Source of the DNA: Chrysaora quinquecirrha
Taxonomy: Eukaryota; Cnidaria; Scyphozoa; Semaeostomeae; Pelagiidae
Reading direction: 5' to 3'
Length of the DNA: 64,000 bases
Assembly (NCBI GenBank): GCA_014526335.1
Contig: JACTAT010000035.1
Coordinates: forward strand, 4,889,399 to 4,953,398
Part shown: one piece after another, positions 49,501 to 60,125 of the stretch
Layout of the letters: every line of letters begins with the position of its first letter
Position numbering within the stretch: the stretch's first letter is position 1
Made by a program: the position numbers and the translations under genes
Notes under the pieces: model-generated
What the model saw: only the letters and a program-made list of their open reading frames with translations
Databases searched by the model: none
Told to the model about the DNA's origin: nothing

Positions 49501-52500
49501 TTAACTATACTTTATCTCATTTCCCTCCATTTTACAGTACGAAGCCTGGAAAGTTAGAGAATTGAAGCGAATCAAAAGAGACAGGGACGAAAAAGAAGCG
49601 TATGTTTCAAATTCTTTGCTTAAAATCTTGAAAGCTATTAAATATAGTGCTAATCATCAATTCGAAAATTCACTCTTGTAGCAGTGATTGTGATTGAGGT
49701 CCCTGATCGTGTACTCCCTGATCGTGTACGAAAAACTGACTAGCTTGGATGGGATCACTTTGCGTTCCGGCTAGCCTGGTAGGATCAAGTTGTTTTCCAG
49801 CTAGCCTGGGTGGGATCAATTTCCGTACCGGCTAGCCTGGAGCGGATGCTTGCTGTGAAGGTGGGATGAAAGATATTTTTTATTTTCAGGAGAGAAAAAG
49901 ACCAAGCTGAAATAGAACGCCTTCATAATATGACAGAAGAAGAAAGGCGACAAGAATTTAGAAATAATCCTAAAGTTATCACCAATAAAGCAGCGAAAGG
50001 CAAATACAAATTTCTGCAGAAATTCTACCACAGAGGAGCCTTCTTTTTGGTAAGTGATCTTAAGTATTTGCATCAACCCCACCCCCCTGGGTGGTATACT
50101 AAAGCCCTTGATAGCAAGCCTTCACTGATACATTTCGACGGGGTTTGTTGTTCCTTTGCTTTACTTAAGGCCTGGCTAAACCAGGAGACATGTCTTGCGA
50201 GACTCCCTCGTTGTCTCCCGTTTAGCCACCTCGGAAACTTTGTAGCGCACAGCAAAATTTGTAGCGAGAGGTCCGCAAATGTTTCCGAGAGACAAGAAAA
50301 ACATTTCTTGTCTCGGGGACTTTTCACTCGCATGTTTAGCCACCCTTGGAGACACGCCGTATACCATGCCACTGGCGACATGTCTCCTAGTTTAGCCATA
50401 GCTTTACAGTACACGCTTTTTTATAAAGAACCACTTTATAAGTAACCTACAAGTAGAAGGCCGAAAAATTAAAGAACTTGTACAACTGAAAAAATTGCTA
50501 AGTAGCCTTTCATTTTTGAATATTAGAATATTTTATCACTGCAAACAACCAAGAATTAGGACGCCGGTTCCATTCATTTGCAGTCAAACTCGCGTGGATT
50601 GTATATTACACTTTTTTTAATAAGCAACTGGTCAATAAGCAACTAGGGCTGAGATTTTGTTAAAATTTTTGGTGAAATTGGTTTCTTTATACAGTACATC
50701 CTTGCAAACTTGTCAATTGCATTGAAAAGCCAGAAAAGAGCCAAAATGAGAGGTTTTAGGGGATACCAGTCATTCTGTGAGGACTGAAATACTAGATATG
50801 TTAAGCAACTCATAAGGACAGAACGGTCCAGTTACTTAATGAAAAAAGTGTACGCTTGAATCAAATGTTTCGTCGAGTAGTTGCAAGCTTTGCTTACCTA
50901 CAAGTGTCTCTCTATAATGGTCATGAAACTAAATATGCAGCCAAAATTAAGGAACTCCAAGTGAACTTTTGGTACAACAATTTAATCAAAAGAGGAAGAG
51001 GTCCAGGAATAAGGAACTTTGCGAACTAGGACTGTAGCTAGATTTTTAATAGGACGAAAATCGTGTAAAATAAGTTTTAAATAAATATATTTTAATAAAA
51101 TAAATTTCGGCCTTCTAGTTACATGTAGGTTTCTTATAGTCGTTCTTTATGTAAAATAAAGCGTGTACTGTTTCGCCACTCGGCCAGACGATCAAGAAGC
51201 TTAATATTTAAAGTGTTCTTGTCTCCTGTGTACTGAAACATACATTTGAAATAGCTTTATTTCATAGGCGATGGTTTTTACAGCAAAAGAACGTATAATG
51301 ACACTGTTTCTTTGAATATTTAATTCGCTGACCTAGTTTACTGCGCAAATACTGCTATGCTGACCTGGATAAGACAATTTTTCACACAATTAATTGAACA
51401 TCGCAGCGATTATAAGCGTAAAAGGTGACTTAGAGGCTATTTTGGGGCGCAATTTCCTGCCACGTTAAAACGTATTTGCGTTAAAACGTAAAGGGTGTGC
51501 TTTGCATTTTCAAATACATCTTCGCTGTGAAGCACTGTTGAAGAATTCTTCTTTGAATTTCTATCTGAATATAGGAGACAGTAATAATCTTCTATTTTAA
51601 AACGGTTTATTGACATTTCAACTTGACTTCTGGACATCACGTGACTAGTAGCTGCTAGATTGACTAGATTCTGTTCGATATCACTTCTAAATGTCTCTTT
51701 CCCACCCACGCCCCCCTCTACCGCCTATAGTAGAAACAGTTTAAACAATAGGTAACTTCATGTAATTGAACCTATGTATTCTTGCAAGTTGTAATCTTTA
51801 TATTCTTTCTATCTATTTAAGTTAATAGTTGTACATCATAGATAGACTTTATAGGTCGCTTTAAGGTCGGGTTGAATTTTATTCAAACAAGATTTGAATG
51901 AAGTTCGGCCCTTATTCACCCGTATAAAATGGCAATTTCATTAAGTGCTGCACTTTCAATAAGTGCATCAGTATTTTTCGAACTTCGATTCACAAGTTCG
52001 ACATAAATGCAGCGTTGCTCTATATAGCCGCATTTTGATCTTTTTTGTTTCCATCAAGCGTGAGATTCCAATTACATGTCTACAACCTGCCCAATGTAAA
52101 TTCCATATTATGCGAACTTCAATTTTTTTCAACATCACTAACTTATTATTTTAAATTGTAGGATTCAGAGGATGACAGACTGAAAAAGATTTCTCTTCTG
52201 CCACACTCGAAGATCATTTTGATAAAACTATTCTACCGAAAGTCATGCAGGTTCGTTTCAACTTATACTCGTCTCTCGTTTGATACTACCAAAATTTAGT
52301 AACTACGTGAGTAAGCAAGCATATTTATTTGGTATCGCAGGTTCGGGTTATGGGTTATTTATATAAGCATAACGCTGATGTGGACCTTTGGCTTCTGCCC
52401 CAGACTGATATTCTAGAATACTACCCATTGATACTCATTTATCGAACTCGGAAGGATGGACAGCTGAGTTGAATGTACACTTGTGGGAGGTCGTCGCGAC

Positions 52501-52872
52501 GAGATTCGAACCCATGACCTCATGATCGTGGATGAGCGCTTATTATTTTGTCAATATCCAATTGGTTAGAATGGTGAGAAATGGCCAGGTGGTGAGTAAG
52601 TCTGTCTCGCAATCGATGCTTGTGGGTTCGATTGAATCAAGCTCACCATTTAGAACGAAGAGAGTGACCAGCTCTCTGTAATTCAAGAAAAAGGCAAAAG
52701 TATCCATAAGCTGTCGTCTCGTCGGAGAGGAGGAAATGCGGTCGCACTGCTTAGATCAGTATTGTGTTATATAGTAGCTCCAATGTGCTATGTACAGAAA
52801 CCCTAATCTTGCGATCGTTGCAAGCGTATATGTGCCGAACTAACTAATTAACTAGCTTGCTAAATGACTAAA

Positions 52873-52921
<49 letters not shown>

Positions 52922-53021
52922 GACTAACTAGTTAACTAACTAGTTATCTAACCAACTAAGTAACTAACTGACTAACTAGTAAACTAACTATTAACCAACT
53001 AACTAAATAACTAACTAACTG

Positions 53022-53096
<75 letters not shown>

Positions 53097-54403
53097 GACG
53101 AACTAATTAACTAAAATGCATTCACACTGCAAGTTAAACTGGTTTTGGTTAAACAAGTTTAACAAATGTTGCGTTGTTTATTTGATTGGTGGAAATCTAA
53201 CCTGGTTCAAATAAACCGGTATTGATGAAGTCGGTGTGAGAGCAGTATAAATGCTAACTAAGGAATCACGAGCTGATGCCACATCGAGAGAATGACAAAG
53301 CCAGCACTGCTTGAGTTAGCCCTGGTCTATTCAGTGGTCTCTCTGGGCTTTTCACAGAAACATTTTCAAGATAACTGTGCCTATCTAACTTATTTCGTTT
53401 TGATTAGGTGAAAAATTTTGGAAGATCAGGCAGGACCAAGTATACACATTTGGTTGATCAGGATTCAACTCAGGTTAGCTATTTTTTATGATAATTATTT
53501 TAGTAATTTGTGATTATGTTTTGTGTATCCCCTCGTTGCCTCGTTACCTTGAATCTGCTTCGCTGTCGCAATGGCCAACGGATTGCATCAAAAGATTTGT
53601 TATTACTCTCACAATTGACTACTTTTTTCTTTAATCTTGCGATGCTTAACATGCCCCAAAGTAGAAATTCTCGTGCCATGTAACATTTTTGAGAGTTTTG
53701 TCCATGTTTTTGAAAACAAACGCTGCCTGAAATTTAAACCATTTTTGTCAGAGGTTGGTTGGTCGGTTGGTGACCATTATCATTCGAATACGCAAGCAAG
53801 CTATTTTACCAAGATTTTTCCCTGCATGTGGCGAGGAATTCTAACACAGACTATGTAAAGATGCATTCTCGGGCGAGCTGAGGGGCATGGCTTTAAACCT
53901 TTTCCAGGGAGTATCCCTTGACCCCTCTCTTTTTACCCCCCATCCTTTCTTTTTAGCCCAACCCCATGCTTAGCAATCACTGTGTTACGGTACCTGATAT
54001 GGAGCAAGAACGAAAGCATGACATAGGACTCAAAATCTGAAAAACGTTCATTGCTAGAAAATTTTGACATTGAGGTTAAGAAACTTGTGCCAAACAAGGA
54101 GCTCAAGACTTTTAATAAATTGGATTACTCTGTTTGTTCTAAAAATTAGTTTTTTTCAAGACTTTTCTTGCTAGTCCTTTTGTATCAAAAGACCTTACTT
54201 TAAACGAAACAGTTACAGCATTACATTTATCTACGTGACATTTATTTTAAGGCAACCATGTGCACAAAATTAACAGAAGCTATGTTTTCTTGTAGTTTGA
54301 TTCTCCCTGGTATGCTGAGAACGCGCAGAGCTTGAAATTTCATGCTAGTCATGGAGGAGGGATGAAGCAGAGCTTCCAGAGGCCAACTCAAAAGCGAAAA
54401 TAA
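37588..54403 (+). CDS. MFAP1: MFAP1, spliceosomal B-complex protein
   Basis: Eighteen exons: 37588-37687, 37800-37851, 38515-38599, 39276-39310, 39814-39883, 41370-41410, 41957-41981, 42587-42649, 43003-43053, 44327-44400, 46824-46932, 48051-48096, 48814-48866, 49538-49599, 49890-50049, 52162-52250, 53408-53473, 54296-54403. All have GT-AG borders and matching phases. The product is 429 residues once a base missing from the A5 run at 52183-52187 (exon 16) is restored; human MFAP1 has 439. Family hallmarks in order: IQSTAGAV near the N-terminus, [13 protein letters not shown], acidic stretches, [90 protein letters not shown] and the basic end QKRK. MFAP1 acts in the nucleus in the pre-catalytic spliceosome with PRP38 and SNU23. 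The start ATG is the first in frame (an in-frame TTG lies upstream). Confidence 0.97.
38711..39107. repeat. Foldback element in MFAP1 intron 3
   Basis: CCCCATTTACACTATTCCAG followed by ATAGCT at the left is inverted at the right as AGCTATCCGGTATAGTGTAA followed by ATGGGG. A second, direct-orientation partial copy of the end is near 38870 (AATTTACACTATACCAGATA). Confidence 0.75.
39894..39957. repeat. TATG/TATA-rich microsatellite in MFAP1 intron 5
   Basis: Alternating TATACTATGTAT and GTATATGTATATG units begin ten bases after the exon 5 donor. Confidence 0.85.
41668..41912. repeat. Foldback family B copy in MFAP1 intron 6
   Basis: GCCCTGGCCAAACGATCAAA at the left is inverted near 41890-41912 as TTTGATCGTTTGAACAGGGC. 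TTGTCAAGCAAAATGTTTTG lies inside. Confidence 0.8.
42211..42370. repeat. Truncated foldback family A copy in MFAP1 intron 7
   Basis: GGCCTGGCTAAACTAGGAAA opens the copy. The internal palindrome half GATGTCTCCTAGTTTAGCCA and GGGGACATGTTGCTGGCTTG follow, then homology stops before a right end. Confidence 0.7.
42711..42945 (-). repeat. tRNA-derived SINE, family 2, in MFAP1 intron 8
   Basis: On the minus strand a tRNA-like head reads GTGTCGCGGAGTGGTCAAGG and then a B box GTTCGAATC (plus-strand GATTCGAAC near 42905). The body shares CAGACTGATATTCTA and CTCGGAAGGATGGACAGCTG with 52310-52540. Confidence 0.8.
43105..43256. repeat. Small TIR element in MFAP1 intron 9
   Basis: ACAGTAAATCCCCACATATA at the left is inverted as TATATGCGGGGATTCACTGT at the right. 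The arms continue as AAGAGCC and GGTTCTTA. It is too small to code. Confidence 0.75.
43315..44240 (+). mobile_element. LINE 3' remnant (reverse-transcriptase tail), split by a MITE
   Basis: The frame near 43326-43512 reads [20 protein letters not shown], then LNGLAPPYM and [12 protein letters not shown]. After a stop and shift it continues as [20 protein letters not shown] to about 43619. This is the C-terminal tail seen after the RT domain in CR1/L2/RTE-like LINEs of marine invertebrates. The RT catalytic part is absent (5' truncation). The tail AACCCTGTATAAATAAATGA near 44203 looks like the LINE 3' end, separated from the coding part by the MITE at 43801-44166. Pseudogene; sits in MFAP1 intron 9. 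Confidence 0.8.
43801..44166. mobile_element. TA-flanked MITE family E
   Basis: TACACTCTTTTTCTTTTATA (then AGAAC) at the left is inverted as TATAAAAGAAAAAGAGTGTA at the right. The outer TA on both sides is compatible with a Tc1/mariner TA duplication. Relatives lie at 48378, 50410 and 50607, with a fragment near 28642. Confidence 0.75.
44560..44790. repeat. Foldback family B copy in MFAP1 intron 10
   Basis: GTTTGTCAAACATTTGGAAT near the left and AAATGTTTGACAAACAGTGT near the right are inverted. GCTTGTCAAGCAATGTTTTG lies inside. Confidence 0.65.
45762..45885. mobile_element. MITE family C copy in MFAP1 intron 10
   Basis: TAGACTTATTAGCTACATGA to CAAATAAGTCTA. It directly abuts the family A element that begins at 45887, and no flanking duplication is visible. 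Confidence 0.65.
45887..46140. repeat. Foldback family A copy in MFAP1 intron 10
   Basis: GCCTGGCTAAACTAGGAGAC then ATGTCGCGCGCGAC at the left; GTCGCGCGCGACATGTCTCC then TAGTTTAGC at the right. This is the cleanest copy of the family ends in the window. Confidence 0.8.
46290..46439 (-). pseudogene. SAP-domain fragment antisense in MFAP1 intron 10
   Basis: The minus-strand frame contains [18 protein letters not shown] followed by [11 protein letters not shown]. This fits the SAP motif (helix, Gly-rich turn, Lys-rich second helix), a short DNA-binding module. After this the frame loses any recognisable pattern and ends at 46173. The fragment may come from the multicopy SAP-containing proteins that I recall from cnidarian genomes, or be the first exon of an undetected antisense gene. 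No partner exon was found, so a dead copy is the simpler reading. Confidence 0.5.
48378..48776. mobile_element. MITE family E copy in MFAP1 intron 12
   Basis: ACACGCATTTTTTATAAGGA at the left is inverted as TTCTTATAGAAAAATGCGTG at the right. The interior repeats short TAAGGAA motifs. Confidence 0.7.
48930..49050 (-). repeat. tRNA-derived SINE fragment, family 1, in MFAP1 intron 13
   Basis: GTGCCAGTCGCTAGGATCTC and GGCTGTGACGCTACCGTGGC (plus strand) match the inverse of the 7328 copy. The B box is degraded. Confidence 0.7.
50169..50400. repeat. Foldback family A copy in MFAP1 intron 15
   Basis: GGCCTGGCTAAACCAGGAGA at the left, GACATGTCTCCTAGTTTAGC at the right, with an internal palindrome around CAAATGTTTCCGAGAGACAA. 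Confidence 0.75.
50410..51167. mobile_element. MITE family E copy containing a second one
   Basis: TACACGCTTTTTTATAAAGA at 50410 is inverted at the right end as TAAAATAAAGCGTGTA (to 51167). Inside lies a full smaller element, 50607-50852: TACACTTTTTTTAATAAGCA to TACTTAATGAAAAAAGTGTA. TA flanks are present on all four ends. Confidence 0.7.
52310..52540 (-). repeat. tRNA-derived SINE, family 2, in MFAP1 intron 16
   Basis: Plus-strand GATTCGAACCC near 52502 is the inverse of the B box GGGTTCGAATC. CAGACTGATATTCTAGAATA and CTCGGAAGGATGGACAGCTG are shared with 42711-42945. Confidence 0.8.
52838..53114. repeat. (AACT)n microsatellite in MFAP1 intron 16
   Basis: About 270 bases of ACTA/AACT units with interspersed TGAC and GTTA variants. 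The cleanest run is 52990-53097. Confidence 0.95.
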
Positions 54404-56929
54404 ACAGAAATTAAGGTACAAGACTTATATCTACCTTGTTGTACTACAGTGTTGATTGCTCTGGGCAACAGTTTTGGACTAATAACCTTATAACCGAGGA
54501 GAAGTGAGTCATATCTTTATGTTCTTCGGGGAGGATTTACATAGGTGATTTTACGTGAAAATCTATCTCGAGACATTGAGACACAAGATACAACATGTTG
54601 AATACTGGATTGTGTACAAAAAGAATTTTAATTGAATATTGAAGGTTGGAATGTTGCTACCAGTTATTTTTGGAGAAACCTTGCTCTTAGCAATGCATGG
54701 TTGCTTTGCAATGTAATAGCATGAAGATTAAGAAGTCATTACACTGAAAAACATTTTGGAATCTTGGAGTTGGAAAAGTTATTCGTTGAAAAGCTTTGTA
54801 TTTTTGAAGAAATTCCAGCAATTCTGCACTTGCTCCGCAAATATTAGAACTTGGATCTTGTTTTGAAGAACTAAAAGCCTAGCAGTATCTTACTAAATAC
54901 ATGACAGACCTATAAAAGTACACAATAGTGTAGCTTTAAACTAGGAAGAACAATGTATTAACTTAGACCTTTTATGAAATACTTACAACCTTACAACCGG
55001 CTCCACTTCGATAGTTTTGGTCAGCAACTCCCGCGACGTCCGTACCGTAGCAGACCGACTGTAGTTCGAGTGCTCGCCTGTGTGTCGACAGGGTTCTGCC
55101 AACATTGCTTGCCTTGGGGGATTCGCCATTTTTTATTTTGCGCCCTTAGGTTTTAATTTGGCCTTTTCCAATTGGCTGTAATCTTGGCTTACCATTAAAG
55201 TTGCAAAAGTTGAAGTGACTTCAGCTTCCGAAACTGATTTGGCCGCCGAACAAAATTACCGAAACGGAGACCGGCAGTAAGTTGGCTTTAAACCCTGTAT
55301 CATTTTTAATAAACTATTAAAACAATCGGAAATAACTAGAATCTATACTGTTTTTGAATTGAAGTTAATTTTTGTGCGTGAAACTCGAATTTTCTTTTAA
55401 TTCTGTGTGGAAAAATATTTTGATTCAGCATTTATTGCTTCAAAAGTAGCTGCAAAAGAGTCAATTGTTTTCAATAGGGTTTTTCAGGCGTTTCTGCGGG
55501 CTGATGTTTAAGCCTATTGTTTCGTATTCCCTTGGGGACGGTAAAATCGTTTTTTTGCCATCAACTTCGCGAGTGTCGAGAAGTCCTTGCCTTGGGCGCC
55601 ACAAACCGTTCAGTTGGGTTGTAAAACAGCTATTGGAAATATAGCGTGGTTCTACATGGCCTAGCGTTCTTTTCCTATTGAATGGCCTAGCCTCGCCACG
55701 TGCTGCGAGCAGTGTTCCAAGCTCTTCAGTAGACTGCACAACAACAAGAAAAGGAATAATTCGTGAGTTAAGCTTGCTTGCTTTAATTTTAAAGGTATTT
55801 CTTCTTATCATTTTGGTTTAATTTTCCCGCGTTGTTTGCATTTGGTAGGCCAGGCCACGAGTCCTACCTTAAATGGCCTTTCAGTATCGTTCAGCGCTTG
55901 GCCAACCTTTGTCCTTGGCTGCTACTGAAGGGGCTACTGAACCCTCTTCATTCTGGCAAAGTAAATAGAAACACCCCGAGTAATGTATGTGCAGTACAGT
56001 GGAGGGTGTGCAGTACAGTGGAGAATATTCAGGACAGTGGAGGGATATCATCAGTACGGTGGAGGGTATTCATAACTGCCACCACCGCAAGCATAGTAAC
56101 CAACCGCAAGTAGTGATTATCCACCACAGTACGCAGAAGCTACCACCACAGTACGCAAATAGTACCACCACAGTAGTGATTATCCACCACAGTAGTGATT
56201 ATAGATTCGCTAGCGTGTTACTGTTTTTAATAACTTTAGAACAGCAGATGTGTAGTTTTTGCGTACTGTGGTGGATAATCACTACTTGTGGTGGGTTATA
56301 ATGCTTTATGTGGTGAATACGAAATCATAGCTTAAGACTAAGCAAGAAAAAACCACAAAATCCACCACAGTACGCCAAAACTGCCACCACCGCAAGCATA
56401 GTAACCCACCACAAGTAGTGATTATCCACCACAGTACGCCAAAACTGCCACCACCGCAAGCATAGTAAACCACCACAAGTAGTGATTATCCACCACAGTA
56501 CGCAAATAGTACCACCACAGTAGTGATTATCCACCACAGTAGCGATTATAGATTCGCTAGCGTGAGTAAATGGAGTGTGGGACTGAGTGAAAAGTTAAAG
56601 CTCTTTGTTTTTGATAATCAAATAATTAACAGCAAATAAAATGATTACAAGCGTAGTAAAATATCTGAACAGCAAAGCTCTTATAAAACGCCTTGACAGA
56701 ATATTTTTGAAAGTAAGAACATATTTCTTCTTTTACTACAAAGCTGTACCGCTAGTACAATGATTTTAGAAGATATCAATAATTTTTTTATGGATAACGG
56801 ACTTTGTTCATAACTGTCTTGATTTGATTTTCAATTGACCTCGGGCAACATTTGAAATAACATGCTTTATAATCAGTGCTTACGCATATCCCTCTTCTTC
56901 TCACCATATCCACTTGTTCCTTGTTTCAG
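54404..56929. other. Region between the converging MFAP1 and coiled-coil genes
   Basis: The left part is presumably MFAP1 3' UTR. 55984-56562 is a family D repeat. A 116-codon minus-strand frame at 55461-55811 has no recognised domain or splice context. Nothing else is supportable. Confidence 0.55.
55984..56562. repeat. Family D repeat, at least two units
   Basis: TCCACCACAGTAGTGATTAT, ACCACAGTACGCAAATAGTA and CCACCACCGCAAGCATAGTA recur many times on the plus strand, with a short inverted stretch at 56255-56320. GATTCGCTAGCGTG marks ends at about 56203 and 56549. Same vocabulary as 26046-26640 and 60990-61578. Confidence 0.8.
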
Positions 56930-59900
56930 CTAATGGTCACTTCCAACATCGCTTGAATATTCACGCTCTTCATAATTCTTGTTGATTTCCTCCACACTTC
57001 TGGCAGGGCTGAGCGGCTGGCTAGATGCCGGACTGTAGGATGGTGTCATCTCTGGACTATGCACTGGGCTCCTTGCTTTGGGTACAGCAGGGCTCATAGT
57101 AGGGCTGCTCATTGGACTCTTCACCACCGGACTCTTGGTTACTGGACTTGCTGTGGCTGGGCTATACCTTAAATGAAATTTGATAATAATAGACCTTTCC
57201 CATTATAACGTCACACGTGCTAACGCCTGCCCTTGTTGTATACCCACTTTATAGACATAATGAAATACGCACTTAGGCCCTGGTCAAAAGACCAAACATT
57301 GTTGGTCAAACATCTGAAATTTGCTTGTCAAGCAATATGTTTGACCGTTTGGCCACGTCCAAAACTTTGCTCGTCCAACATTTTTTCGTTTGGCTAACAT
57401 TGCTTGTCCAACACTTTCTTTAACAGCAAGACGTTCGTGCTTGCGCATTAGCAAGGCTTCGTTGTTCCAATGTGTTGGACAACACTGTTTTTGGATGTTG
57501 CCAAACGGTCAAACATTTGTTGTAAAGCGAATTGAAAATGTTGGACCAACAATGTTTGATCGTTTGGCCAGGGTCTTAGAGTTCTTTGCTGTTTCTTACG
57601 CGCTGTCACGCGCGCTGTCGTAGAGCAAGAGCTCGTAAGAAGTAGCAAACGAATCTATCAGCGGTCCGTTCAAAGTTAGTAATCCCGTACGAAATAATTC
57701 CTCTGTCGTGTACACAGATAAGAAGCCTAAGCTAAGAAATGACTTCAACTTTTGTAACTGTAAGACTATGTGATTTATTCCAGATCAAGACGAAGACTAA
57801 ACTAAAATATGATTACGCACAAATATATAACACTGACTAATTAGACAACACAGCGATACATCACACAACACGTTGACAACAAAGACAAATAAACACACAT
57901 TTCCCGGAAAGGGAGTAACTTACACTAACACGAGAACTGCACGCAAACATTGAAATCACGACAATTTACATAAACGAAAGTAAAAACCAAACGAATGAAT
58001 GAATATTAAAATACAAAACAAAAGTAATTAAAAACACAGATACATTACACTCTCCCCTCCGTTATAGAAAGAAATAAACACAAAGGTTAAACTGGAGATG
58101 TCCGCATAGTTTAGTCTACAAAAATATAAAAGAAAAAGTGTCCAAAGAGTTAAGCGTATATAAAGCCCGAAGGCAATTATAAGGCCCGAAGGCGAAATCG
58201 GCAAGCGACAGTTCCCGATTTCTCTGCTTCAACATCCTTGGAAATGAAAGTTCAAAACAGGATTCACTCAAAAAAAAGGCACCCATCTTCGGTCCTTCTC
58301 AAACGGCCATCTATCCATCGGCTCAAATAAATCATTTATATACATCGGCTATGCGGTATCCAGTCGGTGTGTTGGGTTCCAAACATCGGGTTTATGTGTA
58401 CGTTCAGTGTTCATAAAAGAATCAATTGATCAGCATCATCTAACGTCCAAATCAGCTTCAGTATAAAACATCCGGGAAAAAATCGTCTCAGCTAACATAC
58501 TGTAATCAAAATCCATGTCCATAAAACTATGACTAGTCCATTGATACTCCAGCAAACTCAACGATCCCCTTCCCTTCGACGCTATCCCGCTCCTGTCACC
58601 AATTTGTAACGTGTGGGTTCTTTGGATAGCGCGAAGGGAAGCACAGAACACGCTTAGGCCCTAAGGCCTAAGCTAAGAAATGACTTCAACTTTTGTAACT
58701 GTAAGACTATGTGATTTATTCCAGATCAAGACGAAGACTAAACTAAAATATGATTACGCACAAATATATAACACTGACTAATTAGACAACACAGCGATAC
58801 ATCACACAACACGTTGACAACAAAGACAAATAAACACACATTTCCCGGAAAGGGAGTAACTTACACTAACACGAGAACTGCACGCAAACATTGAAATCAC
58901 GACAATTTACATAAACGAAAGTAAAAACCAAACGAATGAATGAATATTAAAATACAAAACAAAAGTAATTAAAAACACAGATACATTACAGAATACACCG
59001 CTCCATAATAACGAAACGATAAAGCCTGACTTCTATATAGCCATGAGTGGCTGTGCAACCGTTGAGACACGACTGTACCAGCGCTGAGAAAATGTTGCGA
59101 TGTTTCTTTTCCATATAGCAATACGTGGCGGGGCCAGTGCTGAGACACGGCTGTACCAGTGCTGAGACAGCTGTTGCTATAAAACGGTTTCATATTTCCT
59201 CGCATTCGATTGACTTGTTACAGTCATTTGCTCAATGACAACAAAGGCAAGTGCCACAGACACGTTGCCGACGGCTGTGCCACATGTTTCCATTGGCAGA
59301 AGTGTCACAAGGGCCTGGAAAGTTGAACCAAATTCAGCTTTTTATGTCGGCACTACCGCGGCAGAGCAGCTCTCCAGCCTCAGTAGAGCCATCGTATGGC
59401 AGTGTTCCCATTAAAGCACTGTCTCAGCACTGGTACAGCCATGTCTCAGCACTGACACAGCCACTGTTGGCTATATGGAAACCAAACCAAGCTTACTGAA
59501 CACTTACGTCTTCTCGACTTTATCTAATGAATAGCTTGATCCCCTGAGATCTGATTGTGACGCTCGGTTCAGCATCTGTCTTGATCCAAAGAAACTTCTT
59601 CTGTTTGTTGATGTGTAGAAATTATTGCTGATGCCAAATCTTTGTTTCTTGTTTTTGGCTTTCATATCATTCTCAACAGCATCAAGACGATCAAAAAGAT
59701 CCATCAGCTCATCACGAAATGCTTGAATGTCTTCGTGAACTTCATTAAAACCATTTCGAACTCTCCCTGTGTACGCTGTAAGGATATAATATATAAGTTT
59801 CTGTAAGGAATGGCCGTAATCCATTATCATCATCCTAACAGTGATCGATCATAATCATTATTATCATTGTTGGTGACGATCGGTTTTATAATGTGATCAA

Positions 59901-60090
59901 CATTGAAATTGTGGTTTAACCATTACCATCATATCATCGTCGTCATCTCATCATGATGATCACGATGATTCAATGATCATGATCATCATGATTTTGGTGA
60001 TTGTTAAAATAATAAGTTTGACGATGATGATAAATTGATCATAATGATCATGATTAGGTAAATGAATCTTCATCATCGTCATCAGCATCT

Positions 60091-60125
<35 letters not shown>

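Noticed and set aside
49930..50445. 171-codon frame extending past MFAP1 exon 15
   Set aside because: Only the part to 50049 is coding; the rest reads through the donor GTAAGT into intron and a family A repeat.
55461..55811. 116-codon minus-strand frame
   Set aside because: No domain, no convincing splice sites, adjacent to repeat DNA.
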